A stretch of DNA of 64,000 nucleotides. Source: Streptomyces polyasparticus. GTDB taxonomy: Bacteria > Actinomycetota > Actinomycetes > Streptomycetales > Streptomycetaceae. The stretch covers positions 124,001-188,000 of the forward strand of contig NZ_JACTVJ010000020.1 in assembly GCF_014493765.1 (NCBI RefSeq), read 5' to 3'. The notes below the pieces were generated by a model. The model was not told where the DNA came from and made no database searches. It was given only the letters and a program-made list of their open reading frames with translations. This document shows positions 23,384 to 32,176 of the stretch, in pieces. How positions within the stretch are numbered: position 1 is the first letter of the stretch; each line of letters begins with the position of its first letter. Made by a program: the position numbers and the translations under genes.

Positions 23384-25920
23384 TGCCCCAGGCCCCATAC
23401 CGTCTATATGTCCCCGAGCCGGCCACACCCCTGCTCACCGGCCATCTCCCGTTCGCCGACGCCCCTCACGCACCCGACCCGATCGAGGTGACCAGCCGCT
23501 ATCTCACCCGCGGCGGGCGGCCCTGGTTCCCGGTCTCCGGGGAGTTCCACTACACGCGCTTCCCGGCCGGACAGTGGGAGGAGGAGCTCCTCAAGATGAA
23601 GGCCGGCGGGGTCACCGCCGTCGCCTCGTACCTCATCTGGATCCACCACGAGGAGGTGGAGGGCCGCGTCCGCTTCGACGGCGACCGCGATCTGCGGCGG
23701 TTCGCCGAGCTGTGCGCGCGGCACGGGCTCGACTTCATCCCGCGCATCGGCCCCTGGTCGCACGCCGAGGTCCGCAACGGTGGTCTGCCCGACTGGCTGC
23801 TTGCCCGTGAGGTGACACCCCGTACGGACGATCCCGGCTATCTGACCGCCGTACGGGCATGGTTCGGGGCCGTCGGCGAGCAGCTGAGCGGACTCGACCG
23901 GGCGCACGGCGGCCCGATCGTGGCGATCCAGATCGAGAACGAGCTCTACGACCAGCCCGGCCATCTCCTGACCTTGAAGCGGATGGCTCAAGAGGCGGGC
24001 CTGTCGGCCCCGTTGTGGACCTCGACGGCGTGGGGCGGGGTGCGGCTGCCGCCCGACGAGCTGCTTCCGCTGTACGGCGGCTACACCGAGACCTTCTGGA
24101 CGGAGTGGGACGGCGGCTGGCCGGACACCTGCCGCAAGCACTTCTTCTTCACGCACCAGCGCGACGACGAGGGCATCGGCTCGGATCTGCGGCCCACGGC
24201 CGTACGCGGCGCCGATCCGCTGCCGACGGACCGATTCCCTTGGGCCACCTGCGAGTTGGGCGGCGGTATGGCGGTCGCGTACCACCGGCGGCCTCGGGTG
24301 GACGCGGCAGATCTCGGGGCGCTCGGGCTCACGAAGATCGGCTGCGGGTCGGTGTGGCAGGGCTACTACATGTTCCACGGGGGCACCAATCCGGCCGGCG
24401 AGCTCAGCACGCTCCAGGAGTCGCACGCGACGGGCTACCCCAACGATCTGCCCGTCCTCACGTACGACTTCCAGGCGCCGCTCGGCGAGTACGGCCAGGT
24501 GCGGCCCTCGTACGGTGAACTCCGCCTGCAGCACCTGATGCTGGCCGACTTCGGGCATCTGATCGCGCCCATGGAGTCGGTGCTGCCCGAGCGGCAGCCG
24601 GACGGGCAGGACGACCGCGGGACGCTGCGGTGGGCGGTCCGTGCGGATGCGGGCGGCGCGGGATTCCTGTTCGTCAACAACCACCAGCCGCACGAGGCGT
24701 TGCCGGACCATCAGGGGACGAGGTTCGAGGTCTCCTTCTCGCAGGCGGGCCCGCTGTCGCTGCCGAGCACACCGGTGACGGTCCCGGCCGGCGCGTACTT
24801 CTGCTGGCCGCTGCGGCTGGACATCGGGGGCCTGCGCCTCGACTGGGCCACCGCGCAGCCGGTGTGCACGCTCGACGACGACGGCCGGCCGCTCCTCATG
24901 CTCGCAGCGACGGAGGGCATCGCGCCCGAACTCGCGCTGGACGCAGGCACGGTGGACTCCGTGAGCGTCCTCTCCGGTGACGTGGATGAGGTCGGCGACC
25001 GCATCCTGGTGTCGGGGCTGCGGCCCGGCACGGACGCGCTGGTCGAGGTGCGCACGGCGGACGGCGGGCGCGTGGGGCTGCTCGTCCTCGACGCGGCGAC
25101 GGCACGGACCGCCTACCGGGGGCGGGCCTGGGGAGCGGAACGGCTGGTGCTCAGCGCGGATTCGGTCGTCTTCGACGAGGCGGCGGACGAGGTGCGGGTG
25201 CACAGCGCGTCCGGACGGCCGTCGTTCGCGGTGCTGCCGGCCCCTTCGGTTGCGCCGGCTGTGGCGGGGGTGGCCGCCCCTTCGTCCGCGCCGACTGCAC
25301 CGACGCCACCCGCCCCCTCGTCCGCGCCGACTGCACCGACGCCACCCGCCCCCTCGTCCGCGCCGACTGCACCGACGCCGCCCGCCCCTTCCTCCGCGCC
25401 GGCTGTCGCGCGGGCGCGGGTGGGTGTGGCCGCGGACGGGGTGTTCACGCGGTACACCGTCGAGGCCGACGGGCACGGCTCGGGCGCGCTGCCCCTTTCC
25501 CTCGTACGGGAAGCAGGCCCCGTCCCCGTAACGGCGACGGGTGTCCTGGGCCGGGCGAGCGCCCCCGCGGACAAGCACTTCGAGTCGGCGGCCGAGTACC
25601 GGATCGATGTGCCCGATGAGCTGCTCGCGGACCCGGCAGGCGTGCTCCTGCACCTGTCGTGGAGCGGTGACGTGGGCCGCGCGTACGCGGGCGGCGTCCT
25701 GGTCGCCGACCAGTTCCACGCCGGGCGCCCCACGTGGGACATCGCGCTCGACCGGCTGCCGGTCGAGGCGCTGCGTGCGCGGGGCCTGCGCGTACGGGTG
25801 CTCGCGCGGGCGGCCGACGCACCCGTGTACGTACCGGAAGGCGCGGGTGACGGGCGGGAGGCCCTGGTCCGGGACGTGACATGGACGAGGGTGCGGACTT
25901 GGGGGGTGGGCGTCGCCTGA
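23383..25920 (+). CDS. Second GH35-like glycosyl hydrolase, repeat-bearing and diverged
   Basis: An 845-aa GH35 relative overlapping the first beta-galactosidase by TGATG. The barrel at about residues 40-390 shows FHYTRFPAGQWEEELLKMKAGGVTAV, the acid/base in IQIENELYDQ near 186 and a likely nucleophile in ATCELGGGM near 290, then YYMFHGGTNPAGE. A long beta-sandwich region follows. Residues 632-675 are a Pro/Ser/Ala/Thr linker made of three identical 12-residue units plus a partial fourth. No signal peptide is seen. The specificity probably differs from the first enzyme. The final codons and stop lie inside the inverted repeat starting at 25912. Confidence 0.88.
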   Translation: MPQAPYRLYVPEPATPLLTGHLPFADAPHAPDPIEVTSRYLTRGGRPWFPVSGEFHYTRFPAGQWEEELLKMKAGGVTAVASYLIWIHHEEVEGRVRFDGDRDLRRFAELCARHGLDFIPRIGPWSHAEVRNGGLPDWLLAREVTPRTDDPGYLTAVRAWFGAVGEQLSGLDRAHGGPIVAIQIENELYDQPGHLLTLKRMAQEAGLSAPLWTSTAWGGVRLPPDELLPLYGGYTETFWTEWDGGWPDTCRKHFFFTHQRDDEGIGSDLRPTAVRGADPLPTDRFPWATCELGGGMAVAYHRRPRVDAADLGALGLTKIGCGSVWQGYYMFHGGTNPAGELSTLQESHATGYPNDLPVLTYDFQAPLGEYGQVRPSYGELRLQHLMLADFGHLIAPMESVLPERQPDGQDDRGTLRWAVRADAGGAGFLFVNNHQPHEALPDHQGTRFEVSFSQAGPLSLPSTPVTVPAGAYFCWPLRLDIGGLRLDWATAQPVCTLDDDGRPLLMLAATEGIAPELALDAGTVDSVSVLSGDVDEVGDRILVSGLRPGTDALVEVRTADGGRVGLLVLDAATARTAYRGRAWGAERLVLSADSVVFDEAADEVRVHSASGRPSFAVLPAPSVAPAVAGVAAPSSAPTAPTPPAPSSAPTAPTPPAPSSAPTAPTPPAPSSAPAVARARVGVAADGVFTRYTVEADGHGSGALPLSLVREAGPVPVTATGVLGRASAPADKHFESAAEYRIDVPDELLADPAGVLLHLSWSGDVGRAYAGGVLVADQFHAGRPTWDIALDRLPVEALRARGLRVRVLARAADAPVYVPEGAGDGREALVRDVTWTRVRTWGVGVA
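25282..25400 (+). repeat. 36-bp tandem repeat inside the second GH35 gene
   Basis: TCGTCCGCGCCGACTG begins identical 36-bp units at 25282, 25318 and 25354, with a degenerate fourth from 25390. Each encodes 12 residues rich in Pro, Ala, Ser and Thr. The repeat keeps frame, so copy-number change only alters linker length. Confidence 0.9.
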
Positions 25921-26460
25921 GGGCCGGTTCGCCTTCGGCTCCCGCCGGGGGGTGCGCGTTTCGTCGGCGGCTTCCTGGCCGGTGGGGGCTTCTTTCATCC
26001 GCTGGGATGGCTGAGGCCTGTGGATGGTTGCGCGGACCTCGCGCGGCTCCACTGTCGGCGCCCGCGCCATCGGACTTCTTTTCCCTCATTGCTGTCGGGA
26101 AGGGGGTACCCGTTGGGGCGCCTTGCTGTCAGGGAGGGGGTACCCGTTGGGGCGCCTTGCTGTCAGGGAGGGGGTACCCGTTGGGGCGCCTTGCTGTCAG
26201 GAAGGGGGTACCCGTTGAGGCGCTGTGACTGCAGTTGCGGGTGTGACGGGAGCAGGGGGAGTCCGGAAGAGTCGTCACCGTAATGGGAGAAAGGAAGCCC
26301 GACGGCGGGAGCGCCGAAATCGCACCCGCGCGAGGTCCGCGCAACCATCTACGGACCTCAGCCACCCCAGCGGATGAAAGAGAAACCCACCGGCCGACCA
26401 GCCGCCGACGAAACCCGCACCCCCCGGCGGGAGCCGAAGGCGAACCGGCCCTCAGGCGAC
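25912..26460. repeat. 179-bp imperfect inverted repeat flanking a 191-bp centre
   Basis: 25912-26090 and 26282-26460 are inverted copies, about 85% identical when aligned by eye, equal in length with no gaps. The left arm starts inside the last codons of the second GH35 gene (GTCGCCTGA) and the right arm ends in the same nine bases inverted. The centre holds four 34-bp tandem copies. There is no transposase and no obvious target duplication. It could be an inverted duplication of a 3' flank, a MITE-like element or a very large hairpin terminator. No gene was recognised in 25921-26556. Confidence 0.85.
26091..26226 (+). repeat. Four 34-bp tandem repeats
   Basis: Units begin at 26091, 26125, 26159 and 26193 with GCTGTC(A/G)GG and contain the palindrome GGGTACCC. 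The two inner units are identical; the outer two differ at a few bases. There are no spacers between units, so this is not a CRISPR array. Confidence 0.92.
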
Positions 26461-26504
26461 CCCCACCCACCACCAGCCCGCCATCTGGCCCGCCCCGCCT
26501 ATCC

Positions 26505-26544
26505 TGGCGTCCAGCCGGGCCGGTCCACGCCCGGCTGGACGCCA
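26505..26544 (+). promoter_or_regulatory. 16-bp stem-loop in the lacI leader
   Basis: 26505-26520 pairs perfectly with 26529-26544 (loop CGGTCCAC). A possible -10 TATCCT (26500-26505) abuts it and the ribosome site AAAGGA (26544-26549) touches its 3' arm. It could occlude translation, act as an operator or terminate upstream transcription. Confidence 0.6.
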
Positions 26545-26556
26545 AAGGACCCCGCC

Positions 26557-27621
26557 ATGCCGCCATCGCCCACCGACGGCCCCGCCCCCAAGGGCCGCAG
26601 CCGCCGCAACTTCGCCGGTGCGCGGCCCGTGATGGACGACGTGGCACGTCTGGCGCGCGTGTCCAAGCAGACGGTGTCCCGCGTGCTCAACGACCACCCG
26701 GCCGTCCGCGCCGAGACCCGCGAAGCCGTACGCGCGGCGATGGACACCCTCGGCTACCGCCCCAGCCGCAGCGCACGTTCGCTGGCCAGCGGGCGCACCC
26801 GGATGCTCGGGGTGATCTCCTTCGACGCGGCCCGCTACGGCCCCGCGTCGATCCTCACCGCGATCAACACGGCGGCGCAGGAGGCCGGTTACCTGATCAG
26901 CTCGATCGCCGTGGCCACCGCGGACCGCGACACCGTCGTCCGGGCCGCCGCCCGGCTCTCCGCGGAGGGCGCGGAAGGGGTGATCGCCATCGCCCCGCAG
27001 CAGTACGTACGCGACGCGCTCGCCGAAGCCCGTATCGACAAGCCCCTCGTCGTCATGGAGAGCGACCTCGGCGGCGGCACCCCGCTGGCCACCGCCGATT
27101 CCCGTACGGGAGCACGCAAGGCCACCGAGCACCTGCTCGCGCTCGGCCACCGCACCGTCCACCACATCGCGGGCCCGATGGGCTGGATCTCGGCCGACCT
27201 GCGCCTGGCCGGCTGGCGCGAGACGCTGGAGGCGGCGGGCGCGCCGGTCCCCGAACCCCTCGCGGGCGACTGGAGCGCCGACTCCGGCTACGCACTGGGC
27301 CGCAACCTGGCCGAACTCCCGGAGGTCACCGCGGTGTTCGCCTCCAACGACCAGATGGCCCTGGGCGCCCTGCGCGCGTTCCACGAGGCGGGCCGGCCCG
27401 TGCCCGGCGAGGTGAGCGTCGTCGGCTACGACGACATCCCCGAGGCGGCCCACCTGCTGCCCCCGCTCACGACGGTCCGCACCGACTTCGCCGAACTCGG
27501 CACGCGCGCCCTGCACATGCTCCTGCAACGCATCGACGACCCCGCCTCGCCGGACACGGAGACGGTCGTCCCGGTCGAACTGGTGGTGCGCCGCAGCACG
27601 GGGCCCGCGGCGCGCACGTAG
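26557..27621 (+). CDS. LacI/GalR family repressor, probable regulator of the galactoside operon
   Basis: A 354-aa repressor. The HTH and hinge are at residues 25-80 (MDDVARLARVSKQTVSRVLNDH, then LGYRPSRSARSLASGRT), after a 24-residue basic extension. A periplasmic-binding-type sugar sensor covers 85-340 (SNDQMALGALRAFHEAGRPVPGEVSVVGYDDIPEA). ATG 26557 follows AAAGGA by 7 nt. It closes the MFS-GH35-GH35 block, and the perfect LacI-type palindrome at 20125-20138 is the obvious target. Galactosides are the inferred inducers. Confidence 0.93.
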   Translation: MPPSPTDGPAPKGRSRRNFAGARPVMDDVARLARVSKQTVSRVLNDHPAVRAETREAVRAAMDTLGYRPSRSARSLASGRTRMLGVISFDAARYGPASILTAINTAAQEAGYLISSIAVATADRDTVVRAAARLSAEGAEGVIAIAPQQYVRDALAEARIDKPLVVMESDLGGGTPLATADSRTGARKATEHLLALGHRTVHHIAGPMGWISADLRLAGWRETLEAAGAPVPEPLAGDWSADSGYALGRNLAELPEVTAVFASNDQMALGALRAFHEAGRPVPGEVSVVGYDDIPEAAHLLPPLTTVRTDFAELGTRALHMLLQRIDDPASPDTETVVPVELVVRRSTGPAART

Positions 27622-27801
27622 CCGGGCCCACGCCTCGCAAGCCGCCGAGCTGCACCTCGCAAACAGCAGGCCCGCATTCCGTATGACCGCTCGCGAACTC
27701 GGCGTACACGCTGGACACTTGGGTACGGCGATCAGCACAGGCTCCGCGAGACGCGTCCGGCGAGCGGGCGCTCCGCGGATTGTTTGCGAGGGGGACGCGA
27801 T

Positions 27802-30800
27802 ATGCGGGACGCCCACCGGGCCGAGGCCGAGCGGCTGCTTGCGCGCGCGGTCGAGGAGGAAGTACGCCGCTCCGGCGGGCGGACCGACGGGAATGTGCTG
27901 CTCAACCGGGCGCGCGCCGCGCTCGACGCGATGGCGGCGAGTGCCGCCGAGGAGTACACGGCGTACGCGCAGGCCCTGGACGAGGCGGAGGCCGGGGCGC
28001 AGTCCTTCGGCGACCGGTTCGGGAAGGAAGGCGCGACACCGCTGTTCGTGACGGTGGTCGCGGCTGTCGCCGCCGTCGTCGCGGACCTCGCCCTGGGCAC
28101 GGGGGCGAGCACCGCGCTCGGCGCGGGTGCGGTCGTCGCCGTGGTCGGCGCGGCCGCGACCGTCGGCAAGATCACGGCGGCGCACTGGCCGGCCGCGCAT
28201 CAGGCCGCCGGGGCGCGCAACCAGCCCGGCGGGCCGGAGCAATTGCGGCTGCAGTGGCTGACCGCTCTGGAGGTACGGGGCATCCGCCCGTACATCGACC
28301 AGCAGCGCGTGGTCGCCGGGCGCGGCAACGGGCCCAAGAAGAAGTCCGCCACTCCCCTGCTGCCGCGGGACAAGAGCCAGGCGGCCCGGCGGCGCAGCGT
28401 TCTGGAGTCCTCGTTCGCCCAACTGCCCGAGCCCGACGGCCCGTTCGCGGGACGGCGGCATGAGCTGGGGCGGATCGCGCAGTGGGTGCACGCGGCGCGG
28501 GCCTCGACGGAGACGAAGCCGACCGTGGTGGTGCTGCATGGGGCGCCGGGGTCCGGGCGGTCCACGCTCGCCGTGCATGCGGCGCACGATCTGCGGGACC
28601 AGTTCCGCGGGGCGTGCGTGGTCGATCTGCGCGGGGACAGCACCACGGAGCCGCCGCGCACGACCCGCGACGCGCTCCTGCATCTCCTCAACCGGCTCGG
28701 CGCGCCGCGCGAGCAGCTGCTCTTCCGTGAACGCTCCTCCCCCGACCAGCAGTTGAGACGGCTCAGCGAGCTGTACCACCAGCATCTGACGGGGCTGCCG
28801 GTCACCGTCGTCCTGGACGACGCGAGCGATGCGGAGCAGGTGCGCACGCTGATCCCCGAGCGCTCCGACTCGCTCGTCCTGGTCACGGCGCGCAAGCCGC
28901 TCGCCCTGCCCGCCGACACGCCGGCCTGGGTGCACCAGCTGCCGGTGGAGGCGCTCGACGCGGGCGGTTCGGAGGAGCTGCTCAAGGCGGCGGCCGAGGA
29001 CGCGAGCGGACCGTACGACGCCCAAGCGTCCGATGACATCCGGGAGTTGTGCGGGGGCCTGCCCCTGGCGCTGCGGATCGCGGGGTCCGCGCTCGGGCCG
29101 CGTACGCCACTGCAGCTGGCCGGGGATCTGGCGGCGTACGGTCCGGTCGATGCCGTCGAGCGGGTCCTGTGGCTGCGTTACAGCGACCAGAGCGAGGCGG
29201 GCCGGCGCCTGCTTCGCCGGCTCGCGCTCGCCGGGCGGGCCTCGCTCGGCGCGGCGGCCGCGGCGTCACTGCTCGCGACCGACGAGTCCGAGGCCACCCG
29301 CCATCTGACGGCGCTCGCGCGGGCCGGACTGATCGACCACGTCCGCGGCAGCCGCTACCGGCTGCACGATCTCGTACGGGCCTTCGCCCAGGCGCGCCTG
29401 ATGGACGAGGAGGAGCCGGCCGAGCGCACGGCCGCGCAGGAGCGCCTGATCGCGAACTATGCCGAGCTCGCCGACTCCGTGATCCGCCTGGTCGACGGCA
29501 AGACCTCCACACGGGCCGGGCAGTTCGGGCCGCACGGATTCACCTCGCTCGACGCGGCGCTGCGCTGGCTGGACGAGGAGTCCTCGTTCATCACGGCGGC
29601 GCTGCGGCACGCGGAGGGCGTCGACCAGCAGGCCGTACTGAACCTGCTCGGCGCGCTGTGCGACTACTGCCTGCTGCGCGGCGACCTCTACCGCCTGGGC
29701 GAGATCAGCGAGTTGACGGCCGCCGTCGACCAGGGCCTGCTCGGGCGCTCGGTGCAGTGGCGCACGGGCATCGCGGCCCGCCAGCTCGGCGAACTGGACA
29801 AGGCCCGCACGACCCTCGCGTCCGTCGTGGACCTCTACTTCGAGGCGCACCACGAGGCGGGCGCGGCACGCGCGCTGTGCTCGCTCGGGATCACGCTGCA
29901 CCACCAGGGCCAGCTCGCGGAGGCGGCGGCGAAGCTGCGCGAGGCGCTCGATCTGCAGGCCTCGCCGTCGCTCGACGCCGACCGCGCGTGGACCCTGCAC
30001 GCGCTCGCGGCCGTCGAACGCGACCGCGCCCAGATCGCCGAGGCGCTCCGGCTGCTCGACCAGGCCCTCGTGCTCCACCAGGCCGGCGAGTCCGTGCACG
30101 GGCAGGCCTGGGCACACTTCCAGCTCGGCCAGGTGTATCTGCGAATGGGTGAAGTCCCGCGCGCGGAAGGCGAGTTGAGGACGGCGCTCGACCTGTACGG
30201 GCAGACCAGGGACGCGCGCGGCGAGGCCTGGGCGCTCACGCAGCTCGCGCGGGCCCGCCTGGTCGAAGGGGACATCTCACCGGCGGTGGACGGCCTGCGC
30301 CAGGCGCTCTCGCGCCACCGCGAGAACGAGGACGCGCGCGGCCAGGCGTGGACGCTGTACTACCTCGGGCAGTCCCTGGAGGAACGCGGCGACCTCGACC
30401 AGTCCGTACGGGAGCTGGAACGGGCCCGCACGATGTTCTCGCGCATGCGGGACGTCTACGGCCTGGCCTGCGCCCGCCACCACTCCGGCCGTGTGACCCG
30501 CGACCAGAGCGCGTCGCGCACGGGCTCGCTGCGCAACTCCGGCTTCGCACGCCAGCTGCTCGCCGACGCCCGCGCGGACTTCCACCGGATCGGGGTGGCC
30601 CACGGGGAGGCCTGGACCTGCCTGGAACTCGCGGTCGTCGACGCGGGCAACAGCCGCTCGGCGCAGGCGCTGGAACTCTGCGACACGGCCGCCGCGCTCT
30701 TCGCCTCGTACGGGGACCGCCGCGGCGAGGACTGGGCCCGCTTCCTGCGCTGCACCCTGCTGCCGTACGCATCCCCCGGCGGCTCGGAGGTCGGCGCCGC

Positions 30801-30999
30801 GGTCGCCCACGAGGAACTGCTCCAGCTGTCCTCGGCCGACCACCCGACCCGCGACGGCAAGCTGGGCGAGTACCTGTCGACGTACGCCTTGATGCTGGAA
30901 CGCGACATCGACCTGGAGGCGGGCTGGCAGGCGTGGCGCCTGGGCATGGTCCCGGGGCGGCATGCGCGGGAGGTCATGGGCGTGGGCGTGCCGGCCTGA
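27802..30999 (+). CDS. STAND-type NTPase with N-terminal membrane region and TPR repeats
   Basis: A 1065-aa multidomain protein. Residues 1-75 are charged helix. Residues 76-125 are hydrophobic (LFVTVVAAVAAVVADLALG... and VVAVVGAAATVG), probably two membrane helices. An NB-ARC-type ATPase starts near 220, with P-loop GAPGSGRST near 246, Walker B VTVVLDDAS near 335, and the winged-helix region ELCGGLPLALRIAGSALG near 415. From about 600 to 950 at least six TPR-like helical pairs repeat (LGQVYLRMGEVPRAEGELRTAL and relatives). ATG 27802 has GAGGGGGA 6 nt upstream. STAND proteins act as ligand-triggered switches in regulation or defence. No effector domain is obvious and it stands alone. Confidence 0.87.
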   Translation: MRDAHRAEAERLLARAVEEEVRRSGGRTDGNVLLNRARAALDAMAASAAEEYTAYAQALDEAEAGAQSFGDRFGKEGATPLFVTVVAAVAAVVADLALGTGASTALGAGAVVAVVGAAATVGKITAAHWPAAHQAAGARNQPGGPEQLRLQWLTALEVRGIRPYIDQQRVVAGRGNGPKKKSATPLLPRDKSQAARRRSVLESSFAQLPEPDGPFAGRRHELGRIAQWVHAARASTETKPTVVVLHGAPGSGRSTLAVHAAHDLRDQFRGACVVDLRGDSTTEPPRTTRDALLHLLNRLGAPREQLLFRERSSPDQQLRRLSELYHQHLTGLPVTVVLDDASDAEQVRTLIPERSDSLVLVTARKPLALPADTPAWVHQLPVEALDAGGSEELLKAAAEDASGPYDAQASDDIRELCGGLPLALRIAGSALGPRTPLQLAGDLAAYGPVDAVERVLWLRYSDQSEAGRRLLRRLALAGRASLGAAAAASLLATDESEATRHLTALARAGLIDHVRGSRYRLHDLVRAFAQARLMDEEEPAERTAAQERLIANYAELADSVIRLVDGKTSTRAGQFGPHGFTSLDAALRWLDEESSFITAALRHAEGVDQQAVLNLLGALCDYCLLRGDLYRLGEISELTAAVDQGLLGRSVQWRTGIAARQLGELDKARTTLASVVDLYFEAHHEAGAARALCSLGITLHHQGQLAEAAAKLREALDLQASPSLDADRAWTLHALAAVERDRAQIAEALRLLDQALVLHQAGESVHGQAWAHFQLGQVYLRMGEVPRAEGELRTALDLYGQTRDARGEAWALTQLARARLVEGDISPAVDGLRQALSRHRENEDARGQAWTLYYLGQSLEERGDLDQSVRELERARTMFSRMRDVYGLACARHHSGRVTRDQSASRTGSLRNSGFARQLLADARADFHRIGVAHGEAWTCLELAVVDAGNSRSAQALELCDTAAALFASYGDRRGEDWARFLRCTLLPYASPGGSEVGAAVAHEELLQLSSADHPTRDGKLGEYLSTYALMLERDIDLEAGWQAWRLGMVPGRHAREVMGVGVPA

Positions 31000-31008
31000 G
31001 GTGAGAAA

Positions 31009-31061
31009 GGGACCGCTTGTCCCGCGCAATCCGTACGAGAATGCGCGGTGCAAACGGTCCC
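31009..31061. terminator. Bidirectional terminator between the STAND gene and the mca operon
   Basis: An imperfect long stem: GGGACCG (31009-31015) with CGGTCCC (31055-31061), and CCGCGCA with TGCGCGG inside. It lies between convergent stops at 30999 and 31066. Confidence 0.75.
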
Positions 31062-31065
31062 TCGG

Positions 31066-31293
31066 TCACGCCTTGGGGGCTTCGCCCTTCGCGGCCGGCG
31101 ACGACGGCGCCGCATCCGGATCCGGAGCTTCCTCGAAGGAGACCCGGCCCATGTGCCGGTTCATCGACTTCATCAGGAACCAGACCCCCACCGCGAGGGC
31201 CGCGAAGACGAGGAAGCCCAGGACACCCGGGGTGACCTTGTCCTCGTCCAGCTCCTTCGCGAGCAGGACCGCTTGTGCCAGATTCGCGCTCAT
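31066..31293 (-). CDS. Small single-helix membrane protein downstream of mca
   Basis: A 75-aa protein with one membrane helix at about residues 22-45 (PGVLGFLVFAALAVGVWFLMKSMNRH) and a charged, Pro/Ala-rich tail. ATG 31293 begins 1 nt after the mca stop, so translation is coupled. Conserved beside mca in Streptomyces as far as I recall. A role with mycothiol detoxification is only suggested by position. Confidence 0.85.
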   Translation of the reverse strand: MSANLAQAVLLAKELDEDKVTPGVLGFLVFAALAVGVWFLMKSMNRHMGRVSFEEAPDPDAAPSSPAAKGEAPKA

Positions 31294-31294
31294 G

Positions 31295-32176
31295 TCAGGC
31301 ATTGTCCCGTACGCCGGCGAAGAGGTCGGACTCGGGGAGGGAAACGTCGACGAGCGACTTGGCCAGCTCGTACTCCTCCGTCGGCCAGACCTCCTTCTGG
31401 ATCTCCATCGGCACGCGGAACCAGCCGCCGTCCGGGTCGATCTGCGTGGCGTGCGCGATCAGCGCCTTGTCGCGGATCTCGAAGAAGTCCGCGCACGGCA
31501 CATGCGTGGTCAGCGTCCGCTCGGCGCGCTCGAACTCCTTCCAGCGCTCCAGCCACTCCCCGTACGGCGACTCCATGCCGCGCGCGAGCAGCGCCTCGTG
31601 CAGCGCGATGGTGCGCGGCTTGTTGAAGCCCTGGTTGTAGTAGACCTTCAGCGGCTGGAAGACCGGCCCGTACTCGGACTCCGGGTACTTCTCCGCGTCC
31701 GCCGCACCCTCGAACGCCACCATCGTGATCTTGTGCGTCATGATGTGGTCGGGGTGCGGGTAGCCGCCGTTCTCGTCGTACGTGGTGATCACCTGCGGAC
31801 GGAACGCACGGATCTTGCGGACCAGCTCACCGGCCGCCTTGTCCACGTCCTCCAGGGCGAAGCAGCCCTCGGGCAGCGGCGGCAGCGGGTCGCCCTCGGG
31901 CAGACCCGAGTCGACGAAGCCGAGCCACTCCTGCTTGACGCCGAGGATCTCGCGCGCCTCGTCCATCTCCTTGCGGCGCACCTCGTGGATGTTCTCCTCG
32001 ATGTACTTGTCGCCCTGGAGCTTCGGGTTCAGGATCGAGCCGCGCTCGCCGCCCGTGCAGGTCACGACAAGGACGTCCACCCCCTCGGACACGTACTTGG
32101 CCATGGTGGCCGCGCCCTTGCTCGACTCGTCGTCGGGGTGGGCGTGGACGGCCATCAGTCGCAGCTGCTCAGTCAA
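31295..32176 (-). CDS. mca: Mycothiol S-conjugate amidase
   Basis: A 293-aa zinc amidase of the LmbE/PIG-L family that cleaves mycothiol-toxin conjugates so the N-acetylcysteine adduct can be exported. Zinc ligands are in AHPDDE near residue 11 and HPDH near 142. VTCTGGERGSILNPKLQG is the Mca (rather than MshB) form, and the length is right. The start is TTG 32176, with GAGGAC upstream. That ribosome site lies inside a 6-codon upstream frame whose stop overlaps the TTG. Confidence 0.96.
   Translation of the reverse strand: MTEQLRLMAVHAHPDDESSKGAATMAKYVSEGVDVLVVTCTGGERGSILNPKLQGDKYIEENIHEVRRKEMDEAREILGVKQEWLGFVDSGLPEGDPLPPLPEGCFALEDVDKAAGELVRKIRAFRPQVITTYDENGGYPHPDHIMTHKITMVAFEGAADAEKYPESEYGPVFQPLKVYYNQGFNKPRTIALHEALLARGMESPYGEWLERWKEFERAERTLTTHVPCADFFEIRDKALIAHATQIDPDGGWFRVPMEIQKEVWPTEEYELAKSLVDVSLPESDLFAGVRDNA

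Noticed and set aside
26091-26226. Possible CRISPR array because of regularly spaced palindrome-containing repeats.
   Set aside because: The 34-bp units abut directly with no unique spacers and no cas genes are present.
25912-26460. The large inverted repeat considered as an insertion sequence.
   Set aside because: There is no transposase frame in the 191-bp centre and no visible target-site duplication.
26283-27686. A 467-codon plus-strand frame overlapping the LacI gene in another frame.
   Set aside because: It lacks any domain, and the overlapping LacI frame has a full set of family motifs.
1-31000. The left third considered as a horizontally acquired island.
   Set aside because: Third-position G+C and gene style look the same as on the right side, and no integrase, tRNA boundary or mobile genes were found; the accessory content alone is not enough.
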